The notes beneath the pieces are model-generated. The model was not told the origin of the DNA and ran no database searches. It saw only the letters and a program-made list of their open reading frames with translations. 64,000 nt of DNA from JAJRZL01 sp964557855 (GTDB lineage Bacteria; Zixibacteria; MSB-5A5; GN15; FEB-12), in the NCBI GenBank assembly GCA_964557855.1, contig CAZLBP010000014.1:1-64000 (forward strand), written 5' to 3'. Numbering within the stretch: the first letter of the stretch is position 1; each line of letters opens with the position of its first letter. This document shows positions 15,569-24,452 of the stretch, in pieces. Made by a program: the position numbers and the translations under genes.

Positions 15569-18191
15569 CACCTCTCTCCGGAAGCTACGGGCCGAAGTCG
15601 AGAAACACCCGGACCGGATTGAGCCGCGACTGCGACTGGCCGAGTGCTTTCTGACACATGCCAATGAACGAAGTATCTTGTCCGTTCTGGAGGCGCCGGA
15701 GGCCACCTCCTGGACTGAGAACACCACACATGAACGGCGCTACCGAGTCCTGAAAGCGTATGGGTTGGTCCATGAGAACCGATTTGTCGAGGCCGAAGAA
15801 ACGGCCCGGGGATTGATACGAGACTATCCCGATGCGGTGGACGCTTACTTCGTCCTGACCTACGTGCATTTGTCTCTCCGGGAACTGGAGTCCGCCCAAG
15901 AGGCATGCGAGAAGTACTTCGAACAGGTTTCTCAGCTGCATTCGCGGGATAGCGGTCAGCACTACGCAATTACACATGCCCATACATCCCAGGCATACAA
16001 TTTCCGCGGGACTATCGCTCAGGACCTGGGGGATACAGACAATGCGATCCGTCATTTCGAAAACGCGATCGAAGCGCATCACGGCAATCACCTGCCGTAT
16101 CTGAACCTGGCTCGGTTGTTGGAGCGGCGGGAAGAGTTTGATCGAGCCAGAACGATCGTTGCCGACGGAATCAAGGCCTGCAGTCAGGTCCAGGAGCTGC
16201 GCCTGTTGCAGGAACGCCTGGAGCGGAATACAACCGTTGCCGCCTGTATGATAGTCAAAGACGAGGAAGAACTTCTGCCGGGATGTCTCGATTCGATCCG
16301 GGACTGGGTGGATGAGATTATCGTGGTCGATACCGGGTCATCAGACAAGACGGTCGATATTGCCCGGTCTTACGGGGCGAAGATGTTCTTTCAGAAATGG
16401 GAGGGCGACTTCTCCAAACACAGAAATTACTCACTGGACCAGGCTGCCTCGGACTGGATCCTCATAATAGACGCAGACGAACGAGTGAATCAGGAAGACG
16501 TGGTCAAGATTCGGCGGCAAATAAGTGAGGAGACGTACCGCGCCTTAGCCGTCAACGTCTTCAACTATAGCGGTAAGTTCAACGAAAAGGTAACATCGCT
16601 GGCGTCAGTTCGTCTCTTCAAACGCGAACTGGGGTTGCGATATAAGGGAATCGTGCACAACCAACTTGTAATCGATCCGGCCGAGCCGGTTCTGCGCACC
16701 GACGTGCGGATCGATCACTTCGGATACGGTTTGTCCGAAGACAGGATGGCTGAAAAGGCGGCTCGGACTACCGACCTTCTGAAAATGCAGATAGACGAAA
16801 ATCCCGCCGACGCTTTTGCCTGGTTCAACTATGCTCAGGTGTTGCTCGGTATGGATTTCGCCAGGCACCCCGACAACCCCGCGGAGATCATCAAAGCCGC
16901 CTCACGGGCAGTGGAGTTGACCAGCCCGGACAGCCAGGATCGCAGCGAACGAGATATCCATCTCATGTCTCTGCAGCAACTGGCCCTCACTTCCTTTATA
17001 ATCCAGGACTTAAGCGGGGCCGAAGAGTATGCCCGACGCGCCCTGAAGCACAAACCGGACTATCTCGATACCATACTGCTTATGGGAAACATCAGCTTGC
17101 GTCTCAATGAACCGGACGCAGCCGAATCGTATTTCAACTCATATTTGCGGACGCAGAAGAAGTACGAGTACACGACGGGAGTTGATGAAATACTGTTGCT
17201 GCATCCGAAGAGCTTTCATCATGCTTACTACGGTTTGGGCATAGTAGCTGAAAGTCGGCAAAAGTGGGACAAGGCCCGACAGTACTACCTCGACGTTCTG
17301 GACTACAGTCCCGAGTTTCTGGACACCAACGCCCGGCTGGGACATATCTACCTGCGACTTCAGGAGCATGATTCTGCCATTACGTACTTCAAAAAACAGC
17401 TGGAACTCGAGCCTTCATCCCACTTGGCGGCTATCGGTCTGGCAGGGGTGTATTACATCCGAGGCGAGAGCGAAGAAGCAGCCGGTTACCTCGAGCGGAG
17501 CCTGGAAGCTGTACCGGCTCAGCATCCGGCATTATTCGAATACGTCCGATTCCTCATGAGCATTGGCAGAGACACGGAGGCCGGGAGATTTCTGAAGAAA
17601 GCCGCCGAGCACCCTGATCCGGACCGGACACTGTTGCTTCGACTGGCCGAGAGCCATTTTGAACTCGGCGAATATAAACCGGCAGTACAGTTCTACTCCA
17701 AATTGGTTGAAACCGATCCCTCCAATTCGGACTGGCTTAACGATTTGGGAGGTTGCTTTTTCAGATTGGGCGAACTTGAAAAGGCCGAGCACTACTATGA
17801 GCGGGCAGCTACGGCTGCCGATTATTCTTGCATTTCGTTAAGAAACCTGGGTATGACCCGAATCAAGGCGGGCAAATTGAGGGAGGCAGTCGAACCTCTT
17901 AGAAAGTACTTGCAGGAAAAGCCCTCGGATCTCGAAGTAAAAGTACTGGTTGCCGATCTTCTGACTGAAATTGAGGAATATGGTTCCGCCATCGTAGAAT
18001 ACGAGGGTCTGCTGCGTTCGCGGTCCACCGACACCGCCCTCTTGTTTAAACTCGCCGAGTGCTATCTTCATCTGGGGCATAGAGATTCGGCGCAACTGGG
18101 CTACCGAAGGATTCTGCAGGTTGATCCCGGACACAGGGCAGCCCGAAACCGCCTGTCAGAGCATGTCGCGGTGTCTGAAATAGTGCAGTGA
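15501..18191 (+). CDS. TPR - GT2 glycosyltransferase - TPR protein
   Basis: 896 aa from the ATG at 15501, chosen because GAGG precedes it and longer in-frame starts would extend deep into the upstream gene. Residues ~30-240 are helical repeats. A GT2 domain spans about 245-480: VAACMIVKDEEELLPGCLDS, EIIVVDTGSSDKTVDIAR, and the DxD-like LIIDADERV. From ~500 to the end there are many TPRs (RRILQVDPGHRAARNRL at the tail). GT2 enzymes of this type transfer sugars from nucleotide donors. Next to flagellin, the best guess is a flagellin-modifying enzyme or a scaffold for it. No transmembrane segment is seen. Confidence 0.8.
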   Translation: MGRTTKTKSGRKNRPVKERTRTNTSLRKLRAEVEKHPDRIEPRLRLAECFLTHANERSILSVLEAPEATSWTENTTHERRYRVLKAYGLVHENRFVEAEETARGLIRDYPDAVDAYFVLTYVHLSLRELESAQEACEKYFEQVSQLHSRDSGQHYAITHAHTSQAYNFRGTIAQDLGDTDNAIRHFENAIEAHHGNHLPYLNLARLLERREEFDRARTIVADGIKACSQVQELRLLQERLERNTTVAACMIVKDEEELLPGCLDSIRDWVDEIIVVDTGSSDKTVDIARSYGAKMFFQKWEGDFSKHRNYSLDQAASDWILIIDADERVNQEDVVKIRRQISEETYRALAVNVFNYSGKFNEKVTSLASVRLFKRELGLRYKGIVHNQLVIDPAEPVLRTDVRIDHFGYGLSEDRMAEKAARTTDLLKMQIDENPADAFAWFNYAQVLLGMDFARHPDNPAEIIKAASRAVELTSPDSQDRSERDIHLMSLQQLALTSFIIQDLSGAEEYARRALKHKPDYLDTILLMGNISLRLNEPDAAESYFNSYLRTQKKYEYTTGVDEILLLHPKSFHHAYYGLGIVAESRQKWDKARQYYLDVLDYSPEFLDTNARLGHIYLRLQEHDSAITYFKKQLELEPSSHLAAIGLAGVYYIRGESEEAAGYLERSLEAVPAQHPALFEYVRFLMSIGRDTEAGRFLKKAAEHPDPDRTLLLRLAESHFELGEYKPAVQFYSKLVETDPSNSDWLNDLGGCFFRLGELEKAEHYYERAATAADYSCISLRNLGMTRIKAGKLREAVEPLRKYLQEKPSDLEVKVLVADLLTEIEEYGSAIVEYEGLLRSRSTDTALLFKLAECYLHLGHRDSAQLGYRRILQVDPGHRAARNRLSEHVAVSEIVQ

Positions 18192-18240
18192 AAGCCGCTG
18201 CAATGAGAATAAATTTCCCGCGTAAGATATTACATATCAA

Positions 18241-18267
18241 TAAAGATGCTGGTTATTCTGCCGATTT
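18241..18267 (+). promoter_or_regulatory. Sigma-28 (FliA) type promoter of flagellin
   Basis: TAAAGATG, 11 bases, then GCCGATTT. This matches the enteric sigma-28 consensus TAAAGTTT-N11-GCCGATAA at 12 of 16 positions with exact spacing and an intact GCCGAT core. Expected start about 18275, giving a leader near 190 nt before the flagellin ATG. A FlgM-like antagonist is encoded downstream. Confidence 0.8.
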
Positions 18268-18274
18268 AATGTCA

Positions 18275-18467
18275 AAGAATAGAGTGACTGTTGATCTGAG
18301 TCAAACGCGAAATATGGAGGGTAGGAGTCGGACGAAATAAACAGAACATCTTGAATAATAGCCCTGGACGGCGACTTTTTGACATGGGAAGTGACCGATA
18401 CTGAGCATTGACTAACTAACATAACAGTCGGGGTAAGGAAACCCTGCCGTATTCAAGGAGGATGCAC
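18275..18467 (+). promoter_or_regulatory. Flagellin 5' leader with candidate CsrA sites
   Basis: The leader holds GGA trinucleotides at 18316, 18324, 18330, 18366, 18387, 18437, 18457 and 18460. The 18437 GGA sits in the AAGGAA loop of a hairpin with stem CGGGGT (18429-18434) and ACCCTG (18441-18446; one G-U pair). About 20 bases further on, the Shine-Dalgarno AAGGAGG (18455-18461) itself contains GGA. A loop GGA plus a Shine-Dalgarno GGA is the layout of the CsrA sites on Bacillus hag. That CsrA from this operon binds here is inference. Confidence 0.6.
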
Positions 18468-20633
18468 ATGTCACTTCGCATCAACCACAACTTAGCATCG
18501 TTGAATGCTCACCGAAACCTGGTGAACACAACGAATTCGCTCAACAAATCCATGCAAAAGCTGTCGTCCGGTTTTCGCATCAACCAGGGCGCCGATGATC
18601 CGGCGGGTTTGGTGATATCGGAACAGTTTCGGGCGCAGATTGCCGGTCTGAATCGTGCGATTCAGAACTCGGAAGGATCGATCAGCATGATCCAGACCGC
18701 TGAAGGCGCTCTCAATGAAATCAGCAACCTGCTGATCTCGATGAGAGAATTGGCTATTCACGCCGCCAACGAAGGATTCAACGACGCCGACCAGCTCGCT
18801 GCCGACCAGGCCGAAATTGAAAACGCCATCGCGACAATCGATCGTATTGCGGCCAACACCCAGTTCGGCACCAAGCGCCTGCTCGATGGTTCCAATGACA
18901 ACATCGCCACCATCACCAGCGCCAACAACTCCGGACTGACCGTTGTGAAATCCGGCCTGACAAGCGGTACACACTCGGTGACCGCGACCAAGACCGCCGA
19001 TTCGACGGCTTCACTGAACACGACTTCTTTGGGCTTCAGTCTGGCCAACACCGACGGTGACCCGGTCAACTTGACGGAAGGCATTCACAATATCGATGTC
19101 ATCCAGGCTTCGGATGTAGCCAAGAAGACTTCCGACACGGTCACGATGGCCGACGCGTTCGGCAATGATCTGACGCTGGCCGCTACTGCGACCGTGGCCA
19201 CGATCAGCACCGGTGCAGTGGGCACGGCCGTTGCCGCCAACGTGGGTACCTACTCCTTCTCACTCCAGTACTGGGATGTCGACGAAGGAACTACCGCGTC
19301 CTTCAACATCAGTATTAATGTTGAGGTAGGCGATACCTCCGTTACGACAGCTCAGAAGATACACAACACCATCAACCAGATATCCGAACTGGCGGGTAAG
19401 GTCACGGCGACTGCGACCGCGGCGGGTCCCATCAATATTCACACGGTGAATGAGGGCGCCCAGTACGCGATCAAGACGTCCAATTTCCAGACCGTCGGAC
19501 CGACTACGGATCTCTTCACCGTGGCGGCTACCGACGCCCGTGGTGTTTCAGACAACCAATTCGATATTACGACTACGACAGTCCGTGCTACCGATGACAA
19601 CAACGTGGTTACGCTCACGGCCGGGGCCTATACCAATCTGAACGACCTGGTGACGGAAATCAATACTCAGTTGGCGGCCATCGGTGACGTGGCCGGTGAG
19701 GCCGGTACGGCTGATATCTTTGCCGAGGTCTTTGATTCCAACAAGATCCAGTTCAAGATTCGCGATGAAGGCTCGGACTATAGTTTCAAGCTTAACACGC
19801 TCGGCTCCGAATCCGGCTACCTTGAACACTATCTTGGATTTTCGGCTGACACTATTACGAACACCGGTACGGACGCCCAGATTCGCTTCGATGATTACGT
19901 CAATACGATCTCGAGTATTCAATACGGCACCGCTACGTCGTTCACTCTGGGTGACAAAGCGGCTGGCCAAACGAATCGCGGAACGGTAGACTTGACGATC
20001 GCCGGTGCTCAGGCCGGTATCAACGTCGGCAACACTCTGCTCGATGTTACGGCGGCCAAGTTTGACGTCCGGTTGGATGGCGGACCGGCCACGGTGGTTT
20101 CCGGCGGTGTGGATGCGGTCGTCTGGAACGCGGATCGTACTGAATCGGTCAAGGTGCGTTATGCGCTCGATTCCATCGGCGGTACCGAAACGATCAACAA
20201 CGTCGATCGCTCCCTGGTCTTTCAGATCGGCGCCAACGTGGGTCAAACGTCGCGTATTTCGCTGCGCAGCATGACCTCGATCTCTCTCGGCAAAAATCTG
20301 GCGGGTAATTTGTTCACGTCGCTCTCCGCGGTTGACGTGACCACGGTCCAGGGCGCCCAGGATGCTCAGGCGGTCATTGATGCCGCTATTAATGAGGTGT
20401 CTACTTCGCGCGGTACGCTGGGTAGCTTCCAGAAGAATACGCTGGATTCCAACCTGCGTAACCTGCGAATCGCTTCACAGAACCTGACGGCCTCGGAGTC
20501 GATGATCCGTGATACGGACATGGCATCTGAAATGTCAGAGTTCACCAAGAACCAGATCCTGGTGCAGGCCGGTACGGCCATGCTGGCTCAGGCCAACCAG
20601 GTGCCTCAGATCGTTCTCTCGCTTTTCGGCTAG
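18468..20633 (+). CDS. fliC: Flagellin, enlarged
   Basis: 721 aa from the ATG at 18468. An ATG at 18462 abuts the Shine-Dalgarno with no spacing, so the second is preferred (6-base spacing from AAGGAGG). The N-terminal D0/D1 domain (SLRINHNLASLNAHRNLVNT, LSSGFRINQGADDPAGLVIS) and C-terminal D1/D0 domain (MIRDTDMASEMSEFTKNQIL, ending VPQIVLSLFG) are canonical. The middle ~490 residues are a long, threonine/serine/alanine-rich outer region, which is variable in flagellins and a common site of O-glycosylation. Exported by the flagellar type III system, probably with FliS. Driven by the sigma-28 type promoter. Confidence 0.96.
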   Translation: MSLRINHNLASLNAHRNLVNTTNSLNKSMQKLSSGFRINQGADDPAGLVISEQFRAQIAGLNRAIQNSEGSISMIQTAEGALNEISNLLISMRELAIHAANEGFNDADQLAADQAEIENAIATIDRIAANTQFGTKRLLDGSNDNIATITSANNSGLTVVKSGLTSGTHSVTATKTADSTASLNTTSLGFSLANTDGDPVNLTEGIHNIDVIQASDVAKKTSDTVTMADAFGNDLTLAATATVATISTGAVGTAVAANVGTYSFSLQYWDVDEGTTASFNISINVEVGDTSVTTAQKIHNTINQISELAGKVTATATAAGPINIHTVNEGAQYAIKTSNFQTVGPTTDLFTVAATDARGVSDNQFDITTTTVRATDDNNVVTLTAGAYTNLNDLVTEINTQLAAIGDVAGEAGTADIFAEVFDSNKIQFKIRDEGSDYSFKLNTLGSESGYLEHYLGFSADTITNTGTDAQIRFDDYVNTISSIQYGTATSFTLGDKAAGQTNRGTVDLTIAGAQAGINVGNTLLDVTAAKFDVRLDGGPATVVSGGVDAVVWNADRTESVKVRYALDSIGGTETINNVDRSLVFQIGANVGQTSRISLRSMTSISLGKNLAGNLFTSLSAVDVTTVQGAQDAQAVIDAAINEVSTSRGTLGSFQKNTLDSNLRNLRIASQNLTASESMIRDTDMASEMSEFTKNQILVQAGTAMLAQANQVPQIVLSLFG

Positions 20634-20656
20634 ACCGAGAGCTGGACTGAGATAGA

Positions 20657-20685
20657 GTTCCGGGGGAGTTCGCCTCCCCCGGAAC
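20657..20685 (+). terminator. Strong hairpin after flagellin
   Basis: A perfect 12-bp stem: GTTCCGGGGGAG (20657-20668) pairs with CTCCCCCGGAAC (20674-20685) around TTCGC. It is followed by GTATATAC rather than a T-run, so it may act as a 3' stabilising structure or partial terminator, setting flagellin transcript levels above those of fliD downstream. Confidence 0.6.
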
Positions 20686-20743
20686 GTATATACAATATGA
20701 TATGACATGATGACAGTGACGTCTGCGAATACAGGAGTATCCG

Positions 20744-23089
20744 ATGCCCGGCTTTAATTCCATCGACGGTCTGAGTTCCGGACTCAACACTACCGAAATC
20801 ATCAATACCATTATCCAGGCGGAACGTCGCAACGCCGTACTTCTCGAACAGCAGCAGGAAGAGAAGACCGGTATTATTACCGCCTACAAAGCGCTGCAGG
20901 CAAAACTACTGGCCCTGAATGCAGAACTGTTCTCGCTTACCAGAACCACTACGTTCGATGCCGGAAAGTTGACCGTTTCCGACGAAACGTATCTGTCGGG
21001 CAGTGTTGACGGCCGGGTCAGCCGCGGCTCGTACGACGTCCAGGTACTCTCGTTGGCCCGCAACCACCAGATAGCCAGTCAAGGGTTTTCGGATGAATCG
21101 ATGGCGCTTCTTGGAACCGGGACGATCAGTCTGCAGGTCGGTAACGGCTCGGAAGTTACGATCGATATCGACGAAACCAACAATTCCCTGATCGGCATCA
21201 AGCAAGCCATCAATGGTGCTCGCTCCGGGGTGACTGCGTCTATCATAAATGACGGCACGTCATCGAATCCGTATCGTCTCCTGCTGAGCGCGGATCGGAC
21301 CGGTATCCAGAACAAGCTCGAAATATCATCGAATCTGTCCGGCGGAATCAACTTGAACTACGATTCGGCCTCTTTCGATGAGCCGGAAGTAATCTCATTC
21401 GACTCCGGTTCCAATGCCCAGGTCTCGCTCGGAGCCTCGGCCGATTACACCGGGACAACAAACAAGGAGTACAGCTTCACCGTCCTTGGAACGGGAACCC
21501 AAACGATCGGCAGCGGCGACGTCGAAATCGGTTGGACGGACGGAACCAACTCCGGTACGATAACGGTGTCCGTAGCCGATACCGAAGTGGCTCTTACGGG
21601 CGACGGTTCGGAGGGGCTGACGTTGAGTCTATCGTCCGGGCAATTGACGGCCGGGGACACGTTTCAAGTCGGCACATTCGCACCGCTCGTTCAGGAAGCG
21701 ACCGATGCGAAAATCTCCTTCGGCGGCACGGGCGGTTCACCGATCATCGTGACCTCGGACTCCAATACCTTCGAGGATGCGATCGGGGGAGTAACGCTCA
21801 ACGTAGCTCAGCTGACACCACCGGGGACGTCGGTTTCGGTCCTGACTGACCTTGACACAAACGGAATCAAAGACAAAGTCCAGAAGTTCATTGAGCGATA
21901 TAACGACGTTGTCGATTTTATTGAAGAACAGAACACGTACAATCAGGAGACGACCGAGTCAGGCATCTTGTTCGGTGACAGCACCCTGTGGACGACCCGA
22001 TATGCCATGAGCGGCGCCGTCGGCGACTTGGTCCAGGGTATCGAGTCGGAGTTCTCTCATCTATACGCGATCGGCATCAGGACCAAGAGCGACGGTCACC
22101 TGGCCGTGACCAACTCGGCGCGCCTGGACGAAGCCCTGCGGAACAACATCGACGATGTTGCCAAGCTGTTCACGTCGGCCGGGTTTTCATCGCACGCGGC
22201 GATACAGTTTATCTCGTCCACGGCCGCGACGAATATCGGCCAGGATTACGAAATTAATATTACGACGGCCGCTTCTCAGGGAAGGCTCGAAGGAACATCG
22301 ATCGAAAACCCCGCGGTAACGCCGTTGACGCTGACAGCAGAGAATAACACGCTGCGGTTGAAGATCGACGGCCTGGAATCGGAAGACATCCGACTAACGG
22401 CAAAGACCTATTCGTCCGTCACCGAACTCGTCAATGAACTCCAGCAAAAGATAGACACTGATAGCAAGATTGGCTCGCGTGGCCTGACGGTCGAATGGGT
22501 TGACAGCGGCGCCGCCGGATATCTGACGCTGACGGCAGCCTCTTACGGCGATAATTCCGAAGTTGACTGGATAACGGGGATCGAGAATTCCGCCGGCTCC
22601 GTTCTGGGGTTGGCCGCCGGTACGAGCCACCAGGGAACCAACGTGGCCGGTACGATCAACGGTGAGGAGGCCGAAGGCGCCGGCCAACTGCTGAAGGGCA
22701 AAGACGGGAACGAAACGACCGAAGGCCTGGTGCTGAAGATAACCCTTGACGAGACACAGCTGATCGACGGAGCGGAGGGGACAATTACCATCACCAAGGG
22801 AGTCGCCGCACGACTTCGAGACGTAGTCGAGAGCATCACTCGCTCGGGTGACGGATCGCTGGATCGTCGCATCAAGGCCGTGCAGTCTCAAGTGGAGACG
22901 CTTCAGGATCGCATTGCCGAGATCGACGAACGTCTGGCCGTGCGCCGAGAATCGCTCTTCCGACAGTTCTACCAGATGGAAACGGCACTGAGTCAGTTCA
23001 GCGCCACCAGCCAGTATCTGGCCAACCAATTGGCCGGCATCAACCAGAACTGGGGATTGGGCCGCAGCAATTCAACCAACTTCTCCTAA
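20744..23089 (+). CDS. fliD: Filament cap protein FliD (HAP2), enlarged
   Basis: 781 aa, longer than the usual 450-680. It starts with FNSIDGLSSGLNTTEIINTI, the FliD N-terminus, then ALQAKLLALNAELFSLTRTT. The middle holds beta-rich domains. The C-terminal region has the FliD core (IKDKVQKFIERYNDVVDFIE, FGDSTLWTTRYAMSGAV) and ends with the coiled segment LDRRIKAVQSQVETLQDRIA followed by FYQMETALSQFSATSQYLA. FliD caps the filament and promotes flagellin insertion. Shine-Dalgarno AGGAG before ATG. Followed by fliS, as in many genomes. Confidence 0.94.
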   Translation: MPGFNSIDGLSSGLNTTEIINTIIQAERRNAVLLEQQQEEKTGIITAYKALQAKLLALNAELFSLTRTTTFDAGKLTVSDETYLSGSVDGRVSRGSYDVQVLSLARNHQIASQGFSDESMALLGTGTISLQVGNGSEVTIDIDETNNSLIGIKQAINGARSGVTASIINDGTSSNPYRLLLSADRTGIQNKLEISSNLSGGINLNYDSASFDEPEVISFDSGSNAQVSLGASADYTGTTNKEYSFTVLGTGTQTIGSGDVEIGWTDGTNSGTITVSVADTEVALTGDGSEGLTLSLSSGQLTAGDTFQVGTFAPLVQEATDAKISFGGTGGSPIIVTSDSNTFEDAIGGVTLNVAQLTPPGTSVSVLTDLDTNGIKDKVQKFIERYNDVVDFIEEQNTYNQETTESGILFGDSTLWTTRYAMSGAVGDLVQGIESEFSHLYAIGIRTKSDGHLAVTNSARLDEALRNNIDDVAKLFTSAGFSSHAAIQFISSTAATNIGQDYEINITTAASQGRLEGTSIENPAVTPLTLTAENNTLRLKIDGLESEDIRLTAKTYSSVTELVNELQQKIDTDSKIGSRGLTVEWVDSGAAGYLTLTAASYGDNSEVDWITGIENSAGSVLGLAAGTSHQGTNVAGTINGEEAEGAGQLLKGKDGNETTEGLVLKITLDETQLIDGAEGTITITKGVAARLRDVVESITRSGDGSLDRRIKAVQSQVETLQDRIAEIDERLAVRRESLFRQFYQMETALSQFSATSQYLANQLAGINQNWGLGRSNSTNFS

Positions 23090-23106
23090 AACAAGAAGGG
23101 AATTCC

Positions 23107-23544
23107 ATGGACGGCAGATTGGGAACATATCGGACAATGGAAACCACGACCAAATCGCAGATCGAGTTGATCCTGCAGGTTTACGATGGCGCCATAACGT
23201 CGCTCAAAAACGCCTCGCAGGCACTATCCGACAACCGAAGACAGTCGGCCGACGAAGAACTGGAACGCGCCAAACGTTTTCTGACACATCTCTACACCAC
23301 GCTCGACTTCGACAAAGGCGGAGAAATCGCCTTACAGCTGGGACAGCTTTACGCTTTTCTGATTAATCAAACCAACGTAGTGATGGCGACCAAAGATTTA
23401 TCGCTTCTTGACGATAACGTGAATATACTGAGCAATATCCGCCAGGGTTGGCAGGGTATTAAGGACCGGGAAACGAAGCAACCACCCGTTAGCCAACGGA
23501 CCCTGTCCCCGGCTGGAACCGCACAAGTGAACGAGTCAGCCTAG
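23107..23544 (+). CDS. fliS: Flagellin export chaperone FliS
   Basis: 145 aa, typical of FliS plus a short tail. The family pattern is clear: TTKSQIELILQVYDGAITSL (compare the FliS ...P.LIxMLYDGAI motif), ADEELERAKRFLTHLYTTLD and DFDKGGEIALQLGQLYAFLI. FliS is a cytoplasmic helical chaperone that binds the C-terminus of flagellin and prevents premature polymerisation. It is 17 bases after fliD and 2 bases before the next chaperone-like gene. Confidence 0.92.
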   Translation: MDGRLGTYRTMETTTKSQIELILQVYDGAITSLKNASQALSDNRRQSADEELERAKRFLTHLYTTLDFDKGGEIALQLGQLYAFLINQTNVVMATKDLSLLDDNVNILSNIRQGWQGIKDRETKQPPVSQRTLSPAGTAQVNESA

Positions 23545-23546
23545 CG

Positions 23547-24008
23547 ATGTGTGCCAAAGATTATCAGTTCTTGAAGCAGTTGGAACGCGAGCTCATTGCC
23601 GTCCTCAAGCAAGAATACTCTTTCTATCAGGAGTTGTATATAGCCCTCGATAAGCAGCGAGACTTGCTCCAATTTGACCGGGACACCCAGTTGCTGGACT
23701 TGTTCTCAGAGATAGAGCGATATCGGTCCCGGATCAAATCCTCCGAAGATCAGATTGCCTTGTTGCGCCAGAAGCACCCTGAAACCTTCAAGGCGGCGGC
23801 CGTACTCCCCGAGGTCAAGAAGATCGCCAACCGGATTGCTTCACTGGTAAGAAAGAACATGAACGTCGTGAAAGAATGTGAGGAATACCTCGAAGGCCGG
23901 TATGCCCGGATAAAGGAAGAACTGGGCGAATTGAGAAACAGTCGGAAGATACTGCAGTACATCACGGATTCCGACCCCTCTCCCCAGTTCGTGGACGGGA
24001 AGAAATAG
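23547..24008 (+). CDS. Second FlgN/FliT-like chaperone
   Basis: 153 aa, all-helical and coiled (LERELIAVLKQEYSFYQELY, LFSEIERYRSRIKSSEDQIA). It resembles FlgN-family proteins and occupies the fliD-fliS-fliT slot, where FliT chaperones FliD. The sequence looks more FlgN-like than enteric FliT-like, so I leave the symbol blank. With the FlgN-like protein before flgK, the organism appears to use two separate substrate chaperones: one for FlgK/FlgL, this one probably for FliD (inference from position). Starts 2 bases after the fliS stop. Confidence 0.65.
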   Translation: MCAKDYQFLKQLERELIAVLKQEYSFYQELYIALDKQRDLLQFDRDTQLLDLFSEIERYRSRIKSSEDQIALLRQKHPETFKAAAVLPEVKKIANRIASLVRKNMNVVKECEEYLEGRYARIKEELGELRNSRKILQYITDSDPSPQFVDGKK

Positions 24009-24089
24009 GAACGCAATTCTCCGGGAGTCGGCGCGACTTGAGTCGGCGCCGATGATCAGCGGAGACAACCACTGGAAGGTGGTGAATGC

Positions 24090-24431
24090 ATGGAAATAGG
24101 ACCCCTGCACAATAGTAGCAGAGCAGTTGATGAATCAGCGACAACGAACAGTCGGCCCAAGGACCGGACGTTGGAGAAGCCGCCGGCCAGAGATGACACC
24201 GTCGAGATTGTCTCGGAATCCAGGCGAAGAATCGCCCATCTGGCTGATTCGCTTCGAGCCAGGTATGGGATTACCGATGCCGTCGGTGTCAGAAAGGAGA
24301 TTGACGGCGAGGCCTCGTCGGAAAGCAGTAGAATCAGAATGATTCAGGCTCGTGTCCGCTCCGGATATTACGATCAGGCGGACGTCCTGAGAATCGTAGC
24401 CGATAAAATGGCGGAAGATTTCAACTCTTAA
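24090..24431 (+). CDS. flgM: FlgM-like anti-sigma-28 factor
   Basis: 113 aa. The N-terminal half is polar and probably disordered, as in FlgM. The C-terminal half (DTVEIVSESRRRIAHLADSL and IQARVRSGYYDQADVLRIVA then DKMAEDF) carries the FlgM-type pattern I-x-x-R-V-x-x-G-x-Y. FlgM binds FliA and is exported once the hook is complete, releasing late genes. A sigma-28 type promoter in front of flagellin makes such a factor expected. Shine-Dalgarno GGAAGG-type upstream. Short and divergent, so identification is moderate. Confidence 0.65.
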   Translation: MEIGPLHNSSRAVDESATTNSRPKDRTLEKPPARDDTVEIVSESRRRIAHLADSLRARYGITDAVGVRKEIDGEASSESSRIRMIQARVRSGYYDQADVLRIVADKMAEDFNS

Positions 24432-24452
24432 CTATCGAAGAAGAACAACACA

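Noticed and set aside
18462..18470. First ATG of flagellin as the start
   Set aside because: It directly abuts the AAGGAGG Shine-Dalgarno; the ATG at 18468 has proper spacing and gives the canonical MSLRINHN start.
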